From: Mycolicibacterium rhodesiae NBB3
GTDB taxonomy: Bacteria > Actinomycetota > Actinomycetes > Mycobacteriales > Mycobacteriaceae
DNA: 64,000 bases
Assembly: GCF_000230895.2 (NCBI RefSeq)
Contig: NC_016604.1
Coordinates: forward strand, 4,402,001-4,466,000
Direction: 5' to 3'
The number at the start of each line of letters is the position of its first letter. Position 1 is the first letter of the stretch. The notes beneath the pieces were generated by a model. That model saw nothing but the letters and a program-made list of their open reading frames with translations, did not search any database and was not told the DNA's origin. The position numbers were made by a program, and so were the translations under genes. Of this stretch, positions 42,498 through 54,572 are shown piece by piece.

Positions 42498-44023
42498 CGT
42501 CCTCAACCGCTCTCAATGAAGCACGCCGCGCCGCCGAACTCACCGCGCTGGCCGACGGCGACACGATCGACGTCGTCGTGATCGGCGGCGGTATCACCGG
42601 CGTCGGCATCGCTCTGGACGCCGTCACGCGAGGGTTGAGCGTGGCGCTGGTCGAGAAGCACGACCTGGCCTTCGGCACCAGCCGGTGGAGCAGCAAGCTG
42701 GTGCACGGCGGATTGCGATACCTCGCATCGGGGAACGTCGGGATCGCCCGTCGTAGCGCAGTCGAACGCGGAATCCTGATGACGCGCAACGCCCCTCACC
42801 TCGTAAGCGCCATGCCGCAGCTGGTTCCCCTGCTGCCGTCGATGAACGCCGCATCGCGGGCGCTGGTGCGGTTCGGGTTCGCGGCGGGCGACGGCCTGCG
42901 CAAGCTCGCGGGCACGCCGTCGTCGACGCTGCCGCGCTCTCGGCGCATCGACGCGCGTCGTGCCGTCGAGCTTGCCCCCACGGTGCGCCGCGACGGCCTG
43001 GCCGGCGCACTGCTCGCCTACGACGGTCAGCTGATCGACGACGCACGCCTTGTCACTGCCGTGGCGCGCACGGCCGCGCAGCACGGCGCCGTCATTCTCA
43101 CGCACGTCGCCGCCTCCAACGCGACGGGAACGTCGGTGACGTTGACCGACCAGCGATCCGGTGAGTCGTTCGACGTGTCGGCCCGCGCCGTCATCAACGC
43201 CACCGGTGTGTGGGCGGGGGAGGTGGACGCCTCCGTCCGCCTGCGTCCCAGCCGTGGAACACATCTCGTGTTCGACGCGGCGTCGTTCGGGAATCCGGTC
43301 GCGGCGCTGACCATCCCGATTCCGGGTGAGATCAACCGCTTCGTGTTCGCGATGCCCGAACAGCTGGGTCGCGTGTACCTCGGGCTCACCGACGAGGATG
43401 CGCCCGGCCCGATACCCGATGTCCCGCAACCGACTCCGGAGGAGACCACGTTCCTGTTGGACACGGTCAACACCGCGCTGGACGTCGCGCTCCAACCCGA
43501 CGACGTGATCGGCGCCTACGCGGGGTTGCGGCCGTTGATCGACGCCGGGGGAGGCCGCACCGCCGACGTGTCGCGCGAGCATCGCGTCGACGAGTCGCCG
43601 TCCGGCCTGATCAGTGTCATCGGTGGAAAGCTGACCGAATACCGCTTCATGGCAGAAGACGTGCTCGACCGCGCCGTGGCACTGCGTGGCCTGTCGGCTG
43701 CCGGGTGCCGCACCAGGAACCTGCCGTTGGTCGGCGCACCGTCGAATTCCGTTGCGACACTGCGTTCGCCGATCGAGCTGCCCAGTTCGCTGGTGTCGCG
43801 CTACGGGGCGGAAGCGCCGAATGTGATCGCCGCGGCGAGCTGTGACCGGCCGACGGACCAGGTGGCCGACGGGATCGATGTCATCCGCGCGGAATTCGAA
43901 TACGCCGTGACGCACGAGGGCGCACTGACCGTCGATGACATCGTGGACCGCCGCACTCGCATCGGACTGGTCAGCGCGGACCGCGACAGGGTCGTCGATG
44001 TCGCCAAGGAGTTCGTCGTTTAG
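42494..44023 (+). CDS. glpD: Glycerol-3-phosphate dehydrogenase (GlpD1-like)
   Basis: 509 residues from the GTG at 42494. FAD-dependent DAO-type fold: VVVIGGGITGVGIALDAVTRG, then DLAFGTSRWSSKLVHGGLRYL, a GlpD hallmark. The C-terminal domain includes IGAYAGLRPLI and ISVIGGKLTEYR. It oxidises glycerol 3-phosphate to dihydroxyacetone phosphate at the membrane, passing electrons to quinone. DHAP is also the AGPS substrate class, which ties it to the divergent flavoprotein gene. Confidence 0.93.
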   Translation: MTSSTALNEARRAAELTALADGDTIDVVVIGGGITGVGIALDAVTRGLSVALVEKHDLAFGTSRWSSKLVHGGLRYLASGNVGIARRSAVERGILMTRNAPHLVSAMPQLVPLLPSMNAASRALVRFGFAAGDGLRKLAGTPSSTLPRSRRIDARRAVELAPTVRRDGLAGALLAYDGQLIDDARLVTAVARTAAQHGAVILTHVAASNATGTSVTLTDQRSGESFDVSARAVINATGVWAGEVDASVRLRPSRGTHLVFDAASFGNPVAALTIPIPGEINRFVFAMPEQLGRVYLGLTDEDAPGPIPDVPQPTPEETTFLLDTVNTALDVALQPDDVIGAYAGLRPLIDAGGGRTADVSREHRVDESPSGLISVIGGKLTEYRFMAEDVLDRAVALRGLSAAGCRTRNLPLVGAPSNSVATLRSPIELPSSLVSRYGAEAPNVIAAASCDRPTDQVADGIDVIRAEFEYAVTHEGALTVDDIVDRRTRIGLVSADRDRVVDVAKEFVV

Positions 44024-44075
44024 CGTTTTCGGTGCGCTCGCGATTGCTGAGCGACCGTAAGCGCACCGAAATCGC
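44023..44075. terminator. Hairpin between convergent glpD and accD6
   Basis: 16-base arms (44023-44038 and 44060-44075) match at 15 positions (core TTCGGTGCGCT with its complement), with an internal TCGC/GCGA mini-stem in the loop. Starts at the last base of the glpD stop and ends 4 bases before the accD6 stop. Serves both genes; no U-tract. Confidence 0.75.
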
Positions 44076-44078
44076 AGA

Positions 44079-45500
44079 TTACAGCGGGATGTTCTTGTGC
44101 CGGCCGCGTCGAGCGGGCGCCTCGGCCAGTACCTGCGTCAGCTTGCTACGGGTGTGCGACGGATCGATCTTCTCGTCGACCACGCCGATCTCGATCGCAG
44201 AGTCCACACCGCCGGCGATCCGCTCGTGCTCGGCCGCCAGCTCCTCGTGCAGCGCCTCACGCTCGTCATCGGATGCGGCAGCCAGCTTCTTCTTGTGCAG
44301 GATGCCGACCGCGGCCTTGGCGCCCATGACGGCCACTTCGGCATCGGGCCAGGCGAAGACCTTGGTGGCGTTCAGCGACCGCGAGTTCATCGCGATGTAG
44401 GCGCCGCCGTAGATCTTCCGGGTGACCAGCGTGACGCGAGGCACCGAAGACTCGCCGAACGCGTGCAGCAGTTTCGCGCCGCGACGCACCACGCCGCCCC
44501 ACTCCTGGTCCACACCGGGCAGGTAGCCGGGCACGTCGACGATTACGACGAGCGGGATGCCGAAGGCGTCACACAGCCGCACGAAACGTGCTGACTTCTC
44601 GGCGCTTTCGGAGTTCAGGCAGCCGCCGAGGCGCAGCGGGTTGTTCGCGATCACACCGACGGTGCGCCCGGCCAACCGGCCGAGACCCACGACGATGGAC
44701 GGCGCCCACTTGCCCTGGAACTCCTCGAACGGCACACCCTCGTCCAGCAGCGCCTCGACGAGCGGGTGCACGTCATAAGCGCGGCGCGGCGACTCCGGCA
44801 GCAGCGCGTGCAGGTCGGTATCGCCGGCCTCCGCCTTGCTGCGGTCGAAATGGCCCTGCTGGCAGAACAATCCGACCAGCCGGCGGCCACGCTCATAGGC
44901 GTCCAGCTCGTCGTCGGCGACGATGTGGCACACGCCGGACTTCTTGTGGTGCGCGTCGGGGCCGCCGAGGGACACCATGTCGACGTCCTCGCCGGTGACG
45001 CTGCGCACGACATCGGGGCCGGTGACGAACACCTTGCTGTCCGGCGCCATCACGATGACGTCGGTCAGTGCGGGTCCGTAGGCGGCACCCCCTGCGGCGA
45101 AGCCGACGACGACCGAGATCTGCGGGATGTAGCCCGATGCGCGGATCATGGCCTCGAATACCAATCCGACTGCGTGTAGTGCCTTTACGCCCTCGGCCAA
45201 CCGCGCGCCACCGGAGTGCCAGATGCCGACGATCGGGCTCTGCTCCTCGATGGCGGTGTCGTAGGCGTTGACGATGTGCGCGCAACCCTCCACACCCATC
45301 GCGCCGCCCATGACGGTGCCGTCGGTGCAGAACGCGATCGTGCGTACGCCATTGACGGTGCCGGACGCGGCCAGCACGCCGGAGCGGTCACGCTCGTGCA
45401 GGAGTTCGACGCTGTTGTCGTCGAAGAACGCGCTCAGTCGCAGCAGCGGGTCGCGTGGGTCGAGCGATTCGTCGACGGCGTCGGGAGCCATGATGGTCAT
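44079..45500 (-). CDS. accD6: Acetyl/propionyl-CoA carboxylase beta subunit AccD6
   Basis: 473 residues (ATG at 45500, or at 45491). Carboxyltransferase family: IAFCTDGTVMGGAMGVEGCAH, IVGIWHSGGARLAEGV, GFAAGGAAYGPALTD, VVIVDVPGYLPGVDQE and YGGAYIAMNSRSL (biotin/acyl-CoA sites). Its place at the end of the fabD-acpM-kasA-kasB operon identifies it as AccD6, which with AccA3 makes malonyl-CoA for FAS-I and FAS-II. Confidence 0.95.
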   Translation of the reverse strand: MTIMAPDAVDESLDPRDPLLRLSAFFDDNSVELLHERDRSGVLAASGTVNGVRTIAFCTDGTVMGGAMGVEGCAHIVNAYDTAIEEQSPIVGIWHSGGARLAEGVKALHAVGLVFEAMIRASGYIPQISVVVGFAAGGAAYGPALTDVIVMAPDSKVFVTGPDVVRSVTGEDVDMVSLGGPDAHHKKSGVCHIVADDELDAYERGRRLVGLFCQQGHFDRSKAEAGDTDLHALLPESPRRAYDVHPLVEALLDEGVPFEEFQGKWAPSIVVGLGRLAGRTVGVIANNPLRLGGCLNSESAEKSARFVRLCDAFGIPLVVIVDVPGYLPGVDQEWGGVVRRGAKLLHAFGESSVPRVTLVTRKIYGGAYIAMNSRSLNATKVFAWPDAEVAVMGAKAAVGILHKKKLAAASDDEREALHEELAAEHERIAGGVDSAIEIGVVDEKIDPSHTRSKLTQVLAEAPARRGRHKNIPL

Positions 45501-45538
45501 TCAATCCTCCTGTAGCGCCGAGTGTGTCGGCGGGGACG

Positions 45539-46801
45539 TCAGTACTTGCCGAATGCGAGCGCGACGTTGTGCCCACCGAATCCGAACGAGTTGTTGATTG
45601 CGTATTGGTAGTTGCCGGGTCGCGGCGAACCGGCGACGACGTCGAGGTCGATCTCCGGGTCCAGGTTCTTCAGGTTGAGCGTCGGCGGGATGACCCCGTT
45701 CTTCAGCGCCAACACGGTGAGGATGGACTCGACGGCGCCGACCGCGCCGACCGAGTGGCCGAGCGCCCCCTTGGGCGCGTAGACCGCCGCCCGGTGAGTG
45801 CCCAACGCGTTGTCGATCGCCTTGCCCTCGGCCACGTCGCCGACGCTGGTGCCGGTGGCATGCGCGTTGACATGGTCGATGTCCGTGGGGGACAGGCCCG
45901 CAAGCTGGATCGCCCGCGTCATGGCGTGGCCGGCCTGCTCGCCGTTGGGATCGGGCGCCACGATGTGGAACCCGTCAGAGGTGATGCTGGCGCCCATCAG
46001 CCGGGCGTGGATGGTGGCACCGCGAGCCTTGGCGTGTTCCTCGGTCTCGATCACCATCAGCGCGCCGGCCTCACCGAAGACGAAACCGTTGCGGTCCCTG
46101 TCGAATGGGCGACAAGCACCGGCGGGATCGTCGTTGGTGGTGGACAGCACGATGCGCATCTGGGCGAAGCCGGCGATCGGCACCGCCTCGATCTTCGTCT
46201 CGACGCCACCGCAGATCGCCATGTCTGCCTCGCCGAGAACGATCTGACGCCAGGCCTGAGCGATGCCCTCCGAACCCGAGGCGCAGGCCGAGATCGGGGT
46301 GCTCACCCCGGCCCTGGCCTTGCGCTCGAGTCCGACCGCGGCCGCTGCCGCGTTCGGCATGTACATCTGCACAGCAAGTGGGGACACCGCCCGAAGACCC
46401 TTCGCGCGCAGGTCTTCATAGGCATAGAGCAGTTGCTCACTGGAACCCATGCCGGTGCCGATCGACACCATCAGGCGACGGGGGTCGACGTCGGGTGTCC
46501 CGGCGTGCTCCCAGACCCGTCGACCCAGCACGGTCGACATCCGCTGGAGATAGGACAGCCGACGCAATTCAACCCGCGTCAGCTCGTCCTCGAAATTCTC
46601 CAGCAGGTGTCCACCGATGCGGACCGGCAGGTCGTACTGCTCGACGAACGGGTCGTCGAGCAGCCGGATGCCACTCTGTCCATCCAGCAGTCGCTGCCAG
46701 GTGGTGTCCGCGTCGGTCGCCAAGGCCGTCGTCATCGCAAAACCGGTGACGACCACGTTGGGGAAACCGCTCCCCGTCGAAAGCTGGGTCAACGCTGCCA
46801 T
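45539..46801 (-). CDS. kasB: 3-oxoacyl-ACP synthase KasB
   Basis: 420 residues. KAS II fold with Cys-His-His: SACASGSE (Cys173), NAHATGTSVGD and GHSVGAVGA. FAS-II condensing enzyme for late meromycolate elongation. Lies between kasA and accD6; 27-38 bp gaps. It differs from KasA mainly in the first third and around SEQLLYAYEDLRAKG, in line with paralogue divergence after tandem duplication. Confidence 0.96.
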   Translation of the reverse strand: MAALTQLSTGSGFPNVVVTGFAMTTALATDADTTWQRLLDGQSGIRLLDDPFVEQYDLPVRIGGHLLENFEDELTRVELRRLSYLQRMSTVLGRRVWEHAGTPDVDPRRLMVSIGTGMGSSEQLLYAYEDLRAKGLRAVSPLAVQMYMPNAAAAAVGLERKARAGVSTPISACASGSEGIAQAWRQIVLGEADMAICGGVETKIEAVPIAGFAQMRIVLSTTNDDPAGACRPFDRDRNGFVFGEAGALMVIETEEHAKARGATIHARLMGASITSDGFHIVAPDPNGEQAGHAMTRAIQLAGLSPTDIDHVNAHATGTSVGDVAEGKAIDNALGTHRAAVYAPKGALGHSVGAVGAVESILTVLALKNGVIPPTLNLKNLDPEIDLDVVAGSPRPGNYQYAINNSFGFGGHNVALAFGKY

Positions 46802-46827
46802 TACTGCTCTGAGGGTTCCTTCCTGGC

Positions 46828-48078
46828 TCAGTAACGTCCGAACGCCAGAGCGACATTGTGTCCGCCGAAGCCGAACGAGTTGTTGATGGCGTACTGGTAT
46901 TCGCCATAACGTGGCTCGCCCGCGACGACATCGAGATCGATCTCGGGGTCCGGCGTCTCGTAATTCAGTGTCGGCGGGATCACGCCGTCACGCAGCGCGA
47001 GCACCGTCAGGATCGACTCCAGTGCCCCGACTGCTCCGATGGAGTGGCCGAGTGCCGACTTCGGCGCATAGACCGCGGCGTGTTCCACACCAGCGGCGCG
47101 GATAGCGTTGGCCTCCGCGGTGTCGCCGATGGGTGTGGCAGTGGCATGTGCGTTGATGTGGTCGATGTCCTTGGGGTCCAGGCCCGCGGTCTCCATCGCC
47201 CGCTTCATCGCGTGGCCGGCCCGAAGACCGTCCGCCGCCGGGGCGACCATGTGGAAAGCGTCGGACGTGATGCCCGCACCCATCAAACGGGCCAGCGGCT
47301 TGGCGCCGCGTGCCTTGGCGTGCTCCTCGGTCTCGATGATCATCATCGCGCCCGCCTCGCCGAAGACGAAGCCGTCTCGGTTCTTGTCGAACGGCCGCGA
47401 CGCGCCCTCGGGGTTCTCGTTGTTGGTCGACATCGCGCGCATCATCGAGAAACCTGCGATCGGCAGGGCTTCGATCATGCCTTCGACGCCGCCGCAGACG
47501 GCGAAGTCCGCGTCACCCATGACGATCTGACGCCACGCGTGGGCGATGGCCTCAGAACCCGAAGAACACGCCGACACCGGGGTGATTACCCCGGCGCGGG
47601 CGCCGAGTTCGAGGCCAACGACCGCGGCCGCACCGTTGGGCATGACCATCTGAACGGCGAGTGGGGACACCTTGCGGGGACCGCCCTCGTTCATCGCGTC
47701 ATACATCTCGACGATCTTCTCGCCGCCGCCCAGACCGGTCCCGATGACGACCGAGAAGCGATCCGGGTCGACCTCGGGTTTACCCGCGTTCTCCCATAAC
47801 TGATTGCCGACGTACTTGGCCATCCGCTGGACATAGGACATCCGGCGATGTTCCAGCCGCGTCATCAGCGGATCGAGCGGCTCCTTGAGGTGGCCGCCGA
47901 TCTTGACTGGCAGATCCCATTTCTCGACGAAGTCGTCCTCGAGAATGCGGATGCCACTCTCGCCTGCCAGCAAGCCCTTCCACGTGCTCTCGATGTCCGG
48001 TGTGAGGGAAGTTGTCGCCGTAACGGCGGTCACCACAACACTGGGGAAACCGCCGTTAGCAGTGGAAGGTCTGGTCAC
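46828..48078 (-). CDS. kasA: 3-oxoacyl-ACP synthase KasA
   Basis: 416 residues from a GTG whose GTGA overlaps the acpM stop. Catalytic Cys171 (SACSSGSE), His in NAHATATPIGD and GHSIGAVGA, as in M. tuberculosis KasA. Essential FAS-II condensing enzyme that adds malonyl-AcpM to growing meromycolate chains; the known target of thiolactomycin-type inhibitors. Confidence 0.97.
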   Translation of the reverse strand: MTRPSTANGGFPSVVVTAVTATTSLTPDIESTWKGLLAGESGIRILEDDFVEKWDLPVKIGGHLKEPLDPLMTRLEHRRMSYVQRMAKYVGNQLWENAGKPEVDPDRFSVVIGTGLGGGEKIVEMYDAMNEGGPRKVSPLAVQMVMPNGAAAVVGLELGARAGVITPVSACSSGSEAIAHAWRQIVMGDADFAVCGGVEGMIEALPIAGFSMMRAMSTNNENPEGASRPFDKNRDGFVFGEAGAMMIIETEEHAKARGAKPLARLMGAGITSDAFHMVAPAADGLRAGHAMKRAMETAGLDPKDIDHINAHATATPIGDTAEANAIRAAGVEHAAVYAPKSALGHSIGAVGALESILTVLALRDGVIPPTLNYETPDPEIDLDVVAGEPRYGEYQYAINNSFGFGGHNVALAFGRY

Positions 48079-48377
48079 TGATCTCCCGAGCCCATCTGCG
48101 CACGGATGGCCGCGGCGGCCTCGGGGTTCTCTTCCTCGAGCTTCTGGATGTAGGTGACGACGTCACCGACGGTGCGCAGGCCCGCGAGGTCCTCGTCGGG
48201 GATCTTCACGCCGTACTTGTCCTCGGTCTGAACGGCGATCTCAACCATCGACAGCGAGTCGATGTCCAGGTCGTCGACGAAGGACTTCTCCGGGGTGACC
48301 TCGGAGGGCTCGATGCCGGTGACCTCTTCGATGATCTCGGCGATGCCGGCGATGATTTCGTCCTGGGTGGTTGCCAC
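48075..48377 (-). CDS. acpM: Meromycolate extension acyl carrier protein AcpM
   Basis: 100 residues from the GTG at 48375-48377, with AGAAGGAG in front; a longer open frame to 48455 is non-native. The phosphopantetheine Ser41 is in DIDSLSMVEI. Strongly acidic. From memory, M. tuberculosis AcpM has 115 residues; here the C-terminal extension is shorter (ends RAQMGSGDQ). Carries the growing chain between FAS-II enzymes. Confidence 0.97.
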   Translation of the reverse strand: MATTQDEIIAGIAEIIEEVTGIEPSEVTPEKSFVDDLDIDSLSMVEIAVQTEDKYGVKIPDEDLAGLRTVGDVVTYIQKLEEENPEAAAAIRAQMGSGDQ

Positions 48378-48461
48378 GATGGCTCCTTCTACTTTGTTGT
48401 TACTGCCAACTGGTGTTGGTATGTGGTTGTTGCTTCCCGGCGGACCGGGATTCATTCCCCG

Positions 48462-49385
48462 TCAGAGCTCGGCGAGCCCGTCCAGGTCAGCGGGGGACTT
48501 GACGGCGTGCGTCGGCACCCCCCGAAGTTCGCGTTTGGCGATCCCGGCGAGCGTCCCTGCAGGCGGGAATTCGACGATCGCCGACACATTCGTTGAACGC
48601 ATGGTTTCGGTGCACAGGTCCCACCGCACCGGCTTGGTCATCTGATTCACGAGCTTGGCCATTGCGTCGGCTGCCGAAGCGACGGGTTGACCGTCGGCGT
48701 TCGACAGGAGCGTCGCGGTGGGCTCGGAAGTCGTCACCGCCTCAGCGGCGGCCGCGTACCCCTCGGCTGCGGTCGCCATGAAGTGGGTGTGGAACGCCCC
48801 CGCGGTCGCCAGCTGGCGCACCCGCGCCTTGGCCGGCGGATCCTCTGCGAGCTTTTCGAGCGCCGCCACGGCGCCGGCTGCGACGATCTGACCGGCGGCG
48901 TTGCGGTTGGCGGGGACCAGGTCCAGCGCCTCGAGGCGAGCCAGCACCTCGGCCTCGTCACCCCCGAGCACCGCCGACATGCCGGTGGGCTCCAGCGCGC
49001 ACGCCTTGGCCATCTCAGCGCCACGGGTCGCGGCGAGCTTGACGGCGTCGTCCGCGGAGATCACGCCCGCTATGGCATACGCGGCGATCTCACCGACCGA
49101 ATGGCCGGCCACCACGGTGTTCTTACCGTCGAGCAGCCCACGGCGAGTCAGTTCTTCATGGGCCAGCAGGGTGGCGGCCACGACCAGCGGCTGGGTGACC
49201 GCGGTGTCGGTGATCTCCTCAGCCGTCGCGGTGGTTCCCAGCCGGGCCAGGTCCAGCCCACTGATCTGAGACCAGGTGGAAATACGGTCAGCGGCACCCG
49301 GCAGCTCTAGCCATGGGGCGAGCATGCCGGGAGTCTGGGAGCCCTGTCCGGGCGCAAGCACCGCGAGCGCAGGTTTAAGTGGCAC
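48462..49385 (-). CDS. fabD: Malonyl-CoA:ACP transacylase FabD
   Basis: 307 residues from a GTG at 49385; a GTG at 49361 would give the shorter start VLAPGQGSQ seen in relatives. The nucleophile Ser96 is in GHSVGE, with LAPGQGSQTPGML at the N-terminus and FHTHFM for the catalytic His. Transfers malonyl from CoA to AcpM. First structural gene after mabR in the FAS-II operon. Confidence 0.95.
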   Translation of the reverse strand: MPLKPALAVLAPGQGSQTPGMLAPWLELPGAADRISTWSQISGLDLARLGTTATAEEITDTAVTQPLVVAATLLAHEELTRRGLLDGKNTVVAGHSVGEIAAYAIAGVISADDAVKLAATRGAEMAKACALEPTGMSAVLGGDEAEVLARLEALDLVPANRNAAGQIVAAGAVAALEKLAEDPPAKARVRQLATAGAFHTHFMATAAEGYAAAAEAVTTSEPTATLLSNADGQPVASAADAMAKLVNQMTKPVRWDLCTETMRSTNVSAIVEFPPAGTLAGIAKRELRGVPTHAVKSPADLDGLAEL

Positions 49386-49556
49386 GTGTTTAAGAGAACA
49401 CTGTGAAACCTCATTTGCGCGGTGTAAGAGATTATGAACCTCGTCTTATGTTTTTGTAGATACTCCACAAAACCGCATGTGATGCGACTACATCGATACC
49501 GGTCCGCGACCTATTCCCACGGGCGATCTTGAAAAACGAGCCGAACGTGACGTCCG
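49386..49556 (-). promoter_or_regulatory. FAS-II promoter region with TTTTGT/ACAAAA inverted repeat
   Basis: This 171-bp spacer between mabR and fabD is AT-richer than its surroundings. It holds the inverted repeat TTTTGT (49452-49457) and ACAAAA (49467-49472), spacer 9 bases. I recall MabR being reported to bind a site of this kind upstream of fabD; the exact spacing in the literature I cannot check here. Likely the regulated internal promoter of fabD-accD6. Confidence 0.55.
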
Positions 49557-50798
49557 TCACCCGTTCGTGACCTTATTTCGTGTGCTGGCTAGGTGTGTTT
49601 GCCGACCGAGTCGGCCCAGGCTGGCGGCCACGCGCAGGACATATGCATCGCGTGGAACGGTCGGATCGCGGCCCGTGAAATCGGCGATTCGTTTCAGTCT
49701 GTACCGCACGGTATTTGGATGAACGAACAATTTGCGGGCACACGCCTCGATCGCGCCGCCTGAGTCCAGATAAGCGTCCAGTGTTTCGGCGAGCGCTGGG
49801 CCCGCGTCGCCGAGCGGCCTCATGACCTCGACCTCCAAGGCGGCGATCGCCGTGGCGTCGCCGAGCAGCGCCCGCTCCGGCAACAGTTCGCGGGCCGCGA
49901 CCGGCCGCGGCGCGCCGGTCCAGCCGACCACGGCGTTCATACCGGCGATCGCCTCCGTGGCGCTGCGGTGCGCGGCCGCCAAGGTGGGTGCGGTCGGTCC
50001 GATCACGACGGGCCCGTCGGCGAAGACCGTCATGAGGGCGCTGAGGAACCGGTCGGTGGGGGACAGCGCGCCCGACACGATCGCGACGAGCCAGGTGCCG
50101 TGTACGTCCGACAGCGCAGCGCGGCCATGGCCGGTGACGACATCGCGGACGTCGTCACTGGACATCTCGCTGCGGTCGGGGTGGGGCAGGCCCACGATCA
50201 CGGTGGCAGGGGCGGTGGCGTCCCAGTTCAGCGCCGCGGCCTGGGACTGCAGTTCGGGTCCGGTGTCCCCGCGCACGACGGCGTCGACGACGTTGGCCTC
50301 CATCCGGGTGTCCCACGCGCCGCGCGCCTCAGCCTGGTCGGCGTAGGCGGTGGCGGCGGCGAACGCCAGATCCCGGCTGTAGCGCAGGATTCCGGCGGTC
50401 AGCGCGGTCAACTGTTCGTCGGAGCGGGCCAGCAGCGGCACCATCTCCTCGAGGAACTCCATCGTGGTGCGCACCATTTCGACCGACTGCCGCAGCGCGA
50501 TCCGCCGCCGAAGTTCCTGCGGCACCACATCGAACGCCTGCGCGGTGTAGCTGACATTGCTCTGGGGGTTGCGCATCCATTCGACGAAGTTGACCACCGC
50601 GGTCTGCACCACCAACTGCACGCTCGCCCGCTGTGATGCTTCGAGTTCGGCAAAGAACGGCAGCCGTTCCTCAAGCGCGTGCACGGTTTGGGTAGCCAGC
50701 TGGCCCGAGAACTGCTTCAACCGCCGAAGGACCGCGTCGGGCACTGTTTCCAGCACCTCGACCGTGGACTTCGGCGGAACGAACCGATTGTCGGGCAT
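49557..50798 (-). CDS. mabR: FAS-II transcriptional regulator MabR (PucR/CdaR-type)
   Basis: 413 residues. N-terminal RsbRD-like helical domain, central GGDEF-like PucR region, and C-terminal PucR HTH with GGAIEACARKLFVHPNTVRYRLKRIADFTG. Position upstream of fabD and sequence match Rv2242/MabR, described as a regulator of the fasII operon that senses long-chain acyl-CoA. A TTTTGT/ACAAAA palindrome lies in the spacer downstream. Confidence 0.92.
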   Translation of the reverse strand: MPDNRFVPPKSTVEVLETVPDAVLRRLKQFSGQLATQTVHALEERLPFFAELEASQRASVQLVVQTAVVNFVEWMRNPQSNVSYTAQAFDVVPQELRRRIALRQSVEMVRTTMEFLEEMVPLLARSDEQLTALTAGILRYSRDLAFAAATAYADQAEARGAWDTRMEANVVDAVVRGDTGPELQSQAAALNWDATAPATVIVGLPHPDRSEMSSDDVRDVVTGHGRAALSDVHGTWLVAIVSGALSPTDRFLSALMTVFADGPVVIGPTAPTLAAAHRSATEAIAGMNAVVGWTGAPRPVAARELLPERALLGDATAIAALEVEVMRPLGDAGPALAETLDAYLDSGGAIEACARKLFVHPNTVRYRLKRIADFTGRDPTVPRDAYVLRVAASLGRLGRQTHLASTRNKVTNG

Positions 50799-50850
50799 TC
50801 ATAAAGAGTACGCCACCGTTCTGGAGGAAACCTCCAACGACGGTGTTCAG

Positions 50851-50937
50851 GCCACTCCGGGTCCCGATGTCGTGGCCTAAGCCACTCCCAGGGTCGAATG
50901 TCGTGGCCTACGCCACTCCCAGGTCGAATGTCGTGGC

Positions 50938-50962
<25 letters not shown>
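50851..50962. repeat. 30/31-bp tandem repeats from the aceE 3' end
   Basis: Units at 50851-50880 (30), 50881-50911 (31), 50912-50941 (30) and a partial that is the aceE tail (50942-50962). Each unit junction holds GTGGC-CTAN-GCCAC (50872-50885, 50903-50916, 50933-50946). In the third the loop contains the aceE TAG stop (50938-50940, minus strand). So the gene end has been copied three times beyond the stop. Probably also a terminator between aceE and mabR. Confidence 0.85.
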
Positions 50963-53727
<2,765 letters not shown>

Positions 53728-53892
53728 CTTTCGCTCCTTGTCAGGCGCTACGTGCTGCGGCGATCGAGGCGGATGTTTTCGCGCCTCGCTCTACCTCTTC
53801 ATCCTTCTCCAATCCTGCACCACCCGCACCGGTGGGGGTGGCGAGTGAATGAACCCGCGATTGCGGATCGGACCCGGTAACGTCTGCAGACC

Positions 53893-54468
53893 GTGGTGAC
53901 CGGTTGGCTGTGTCCGAGACGCCTGCGGTTCGCCGCACTCGTGGTCGGCAGTATCGCCGCGTCGGCGATGATCGTCGTGGGTTGTAGCAACGTCACCGAG
54001 GGCAAACCCTCGGTCGATTCCGCTGATGCCCCGGTCTATCGGGCGTCGGTGTCGGCGTCGATTCAGGAGTCGATCGCCAGCTCGAGCGCCCGCGAGTCCG
54101 AGCGCCAGGAGTCGCTCACCCAGGAGGCCGTGCACACCTCGTGCGAGTCGCTGAGCACCAGCAGCGTGGATGCGATCACCGCCGTCAACGCCTACGTCGA
54201 CGCCTTCAACCAAAGCGCTGCTGACGCCGAGGCCAAGGCGGGGCCGGCGATAGACGCCCTCAACCACAGCGCTGACCTGGTCGGGGGCAGTGTGTCCGAC
54301 CCGCTGACGCCCGAACTGAAGGACGCGATGCGAAGCTGGGTCGACGCCGCACGCCGCCTGGCAGTGGCGATCGCGGGCAATTACGGACCCGACGAATTCA
54401 ACGCCGCAATCACCAAACTGAACGACACGAAGACCAGCGCGCTGAACCTCTGCGATGCGGCATATTGA
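53893..54468 (+). CDS. Lipoprotein, unknown function (Rv2240c position)
   Basis: 191 residues from a GTG at 53893. Signal ends MIVVGC, lipidated Cys31. Then a Ser/Glu-rich linker (SIQESIASSSARESERQES) and a helical domain with two cysteines (TSCESLSTSS and NLCDAAY). Divergent from aceE with 165 bp between. Conserved position in mycobacteria; role unknown. Confidence 0.8.
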   Translation: MVTGWLCPRRLRFAALVVGSIAASAMIVVGCSNVTEGKPSVDSADAPVYRASVSASIQESIASSSARESERQESLTQEAVHTSCESLSTSSVDAITAVNAYVDAFNQSAADAEAKAGPAIDALNHSADLVGGSVSDPLTPELKDAMRSWVDAARRLAVAIAGNYGPDEFNAAITKLNDTKTSALNLCDAAY

Positions 54469-54572
54469 CTCAGATCGACAAACCTGGCTGCCAGTGAGTG
54501 GCTTCAACGCCCCGTCGTGCGACGATAGGGCTGGACGCACATCGCGCCGAGCTGGCTGAAGGAGGACCGACG

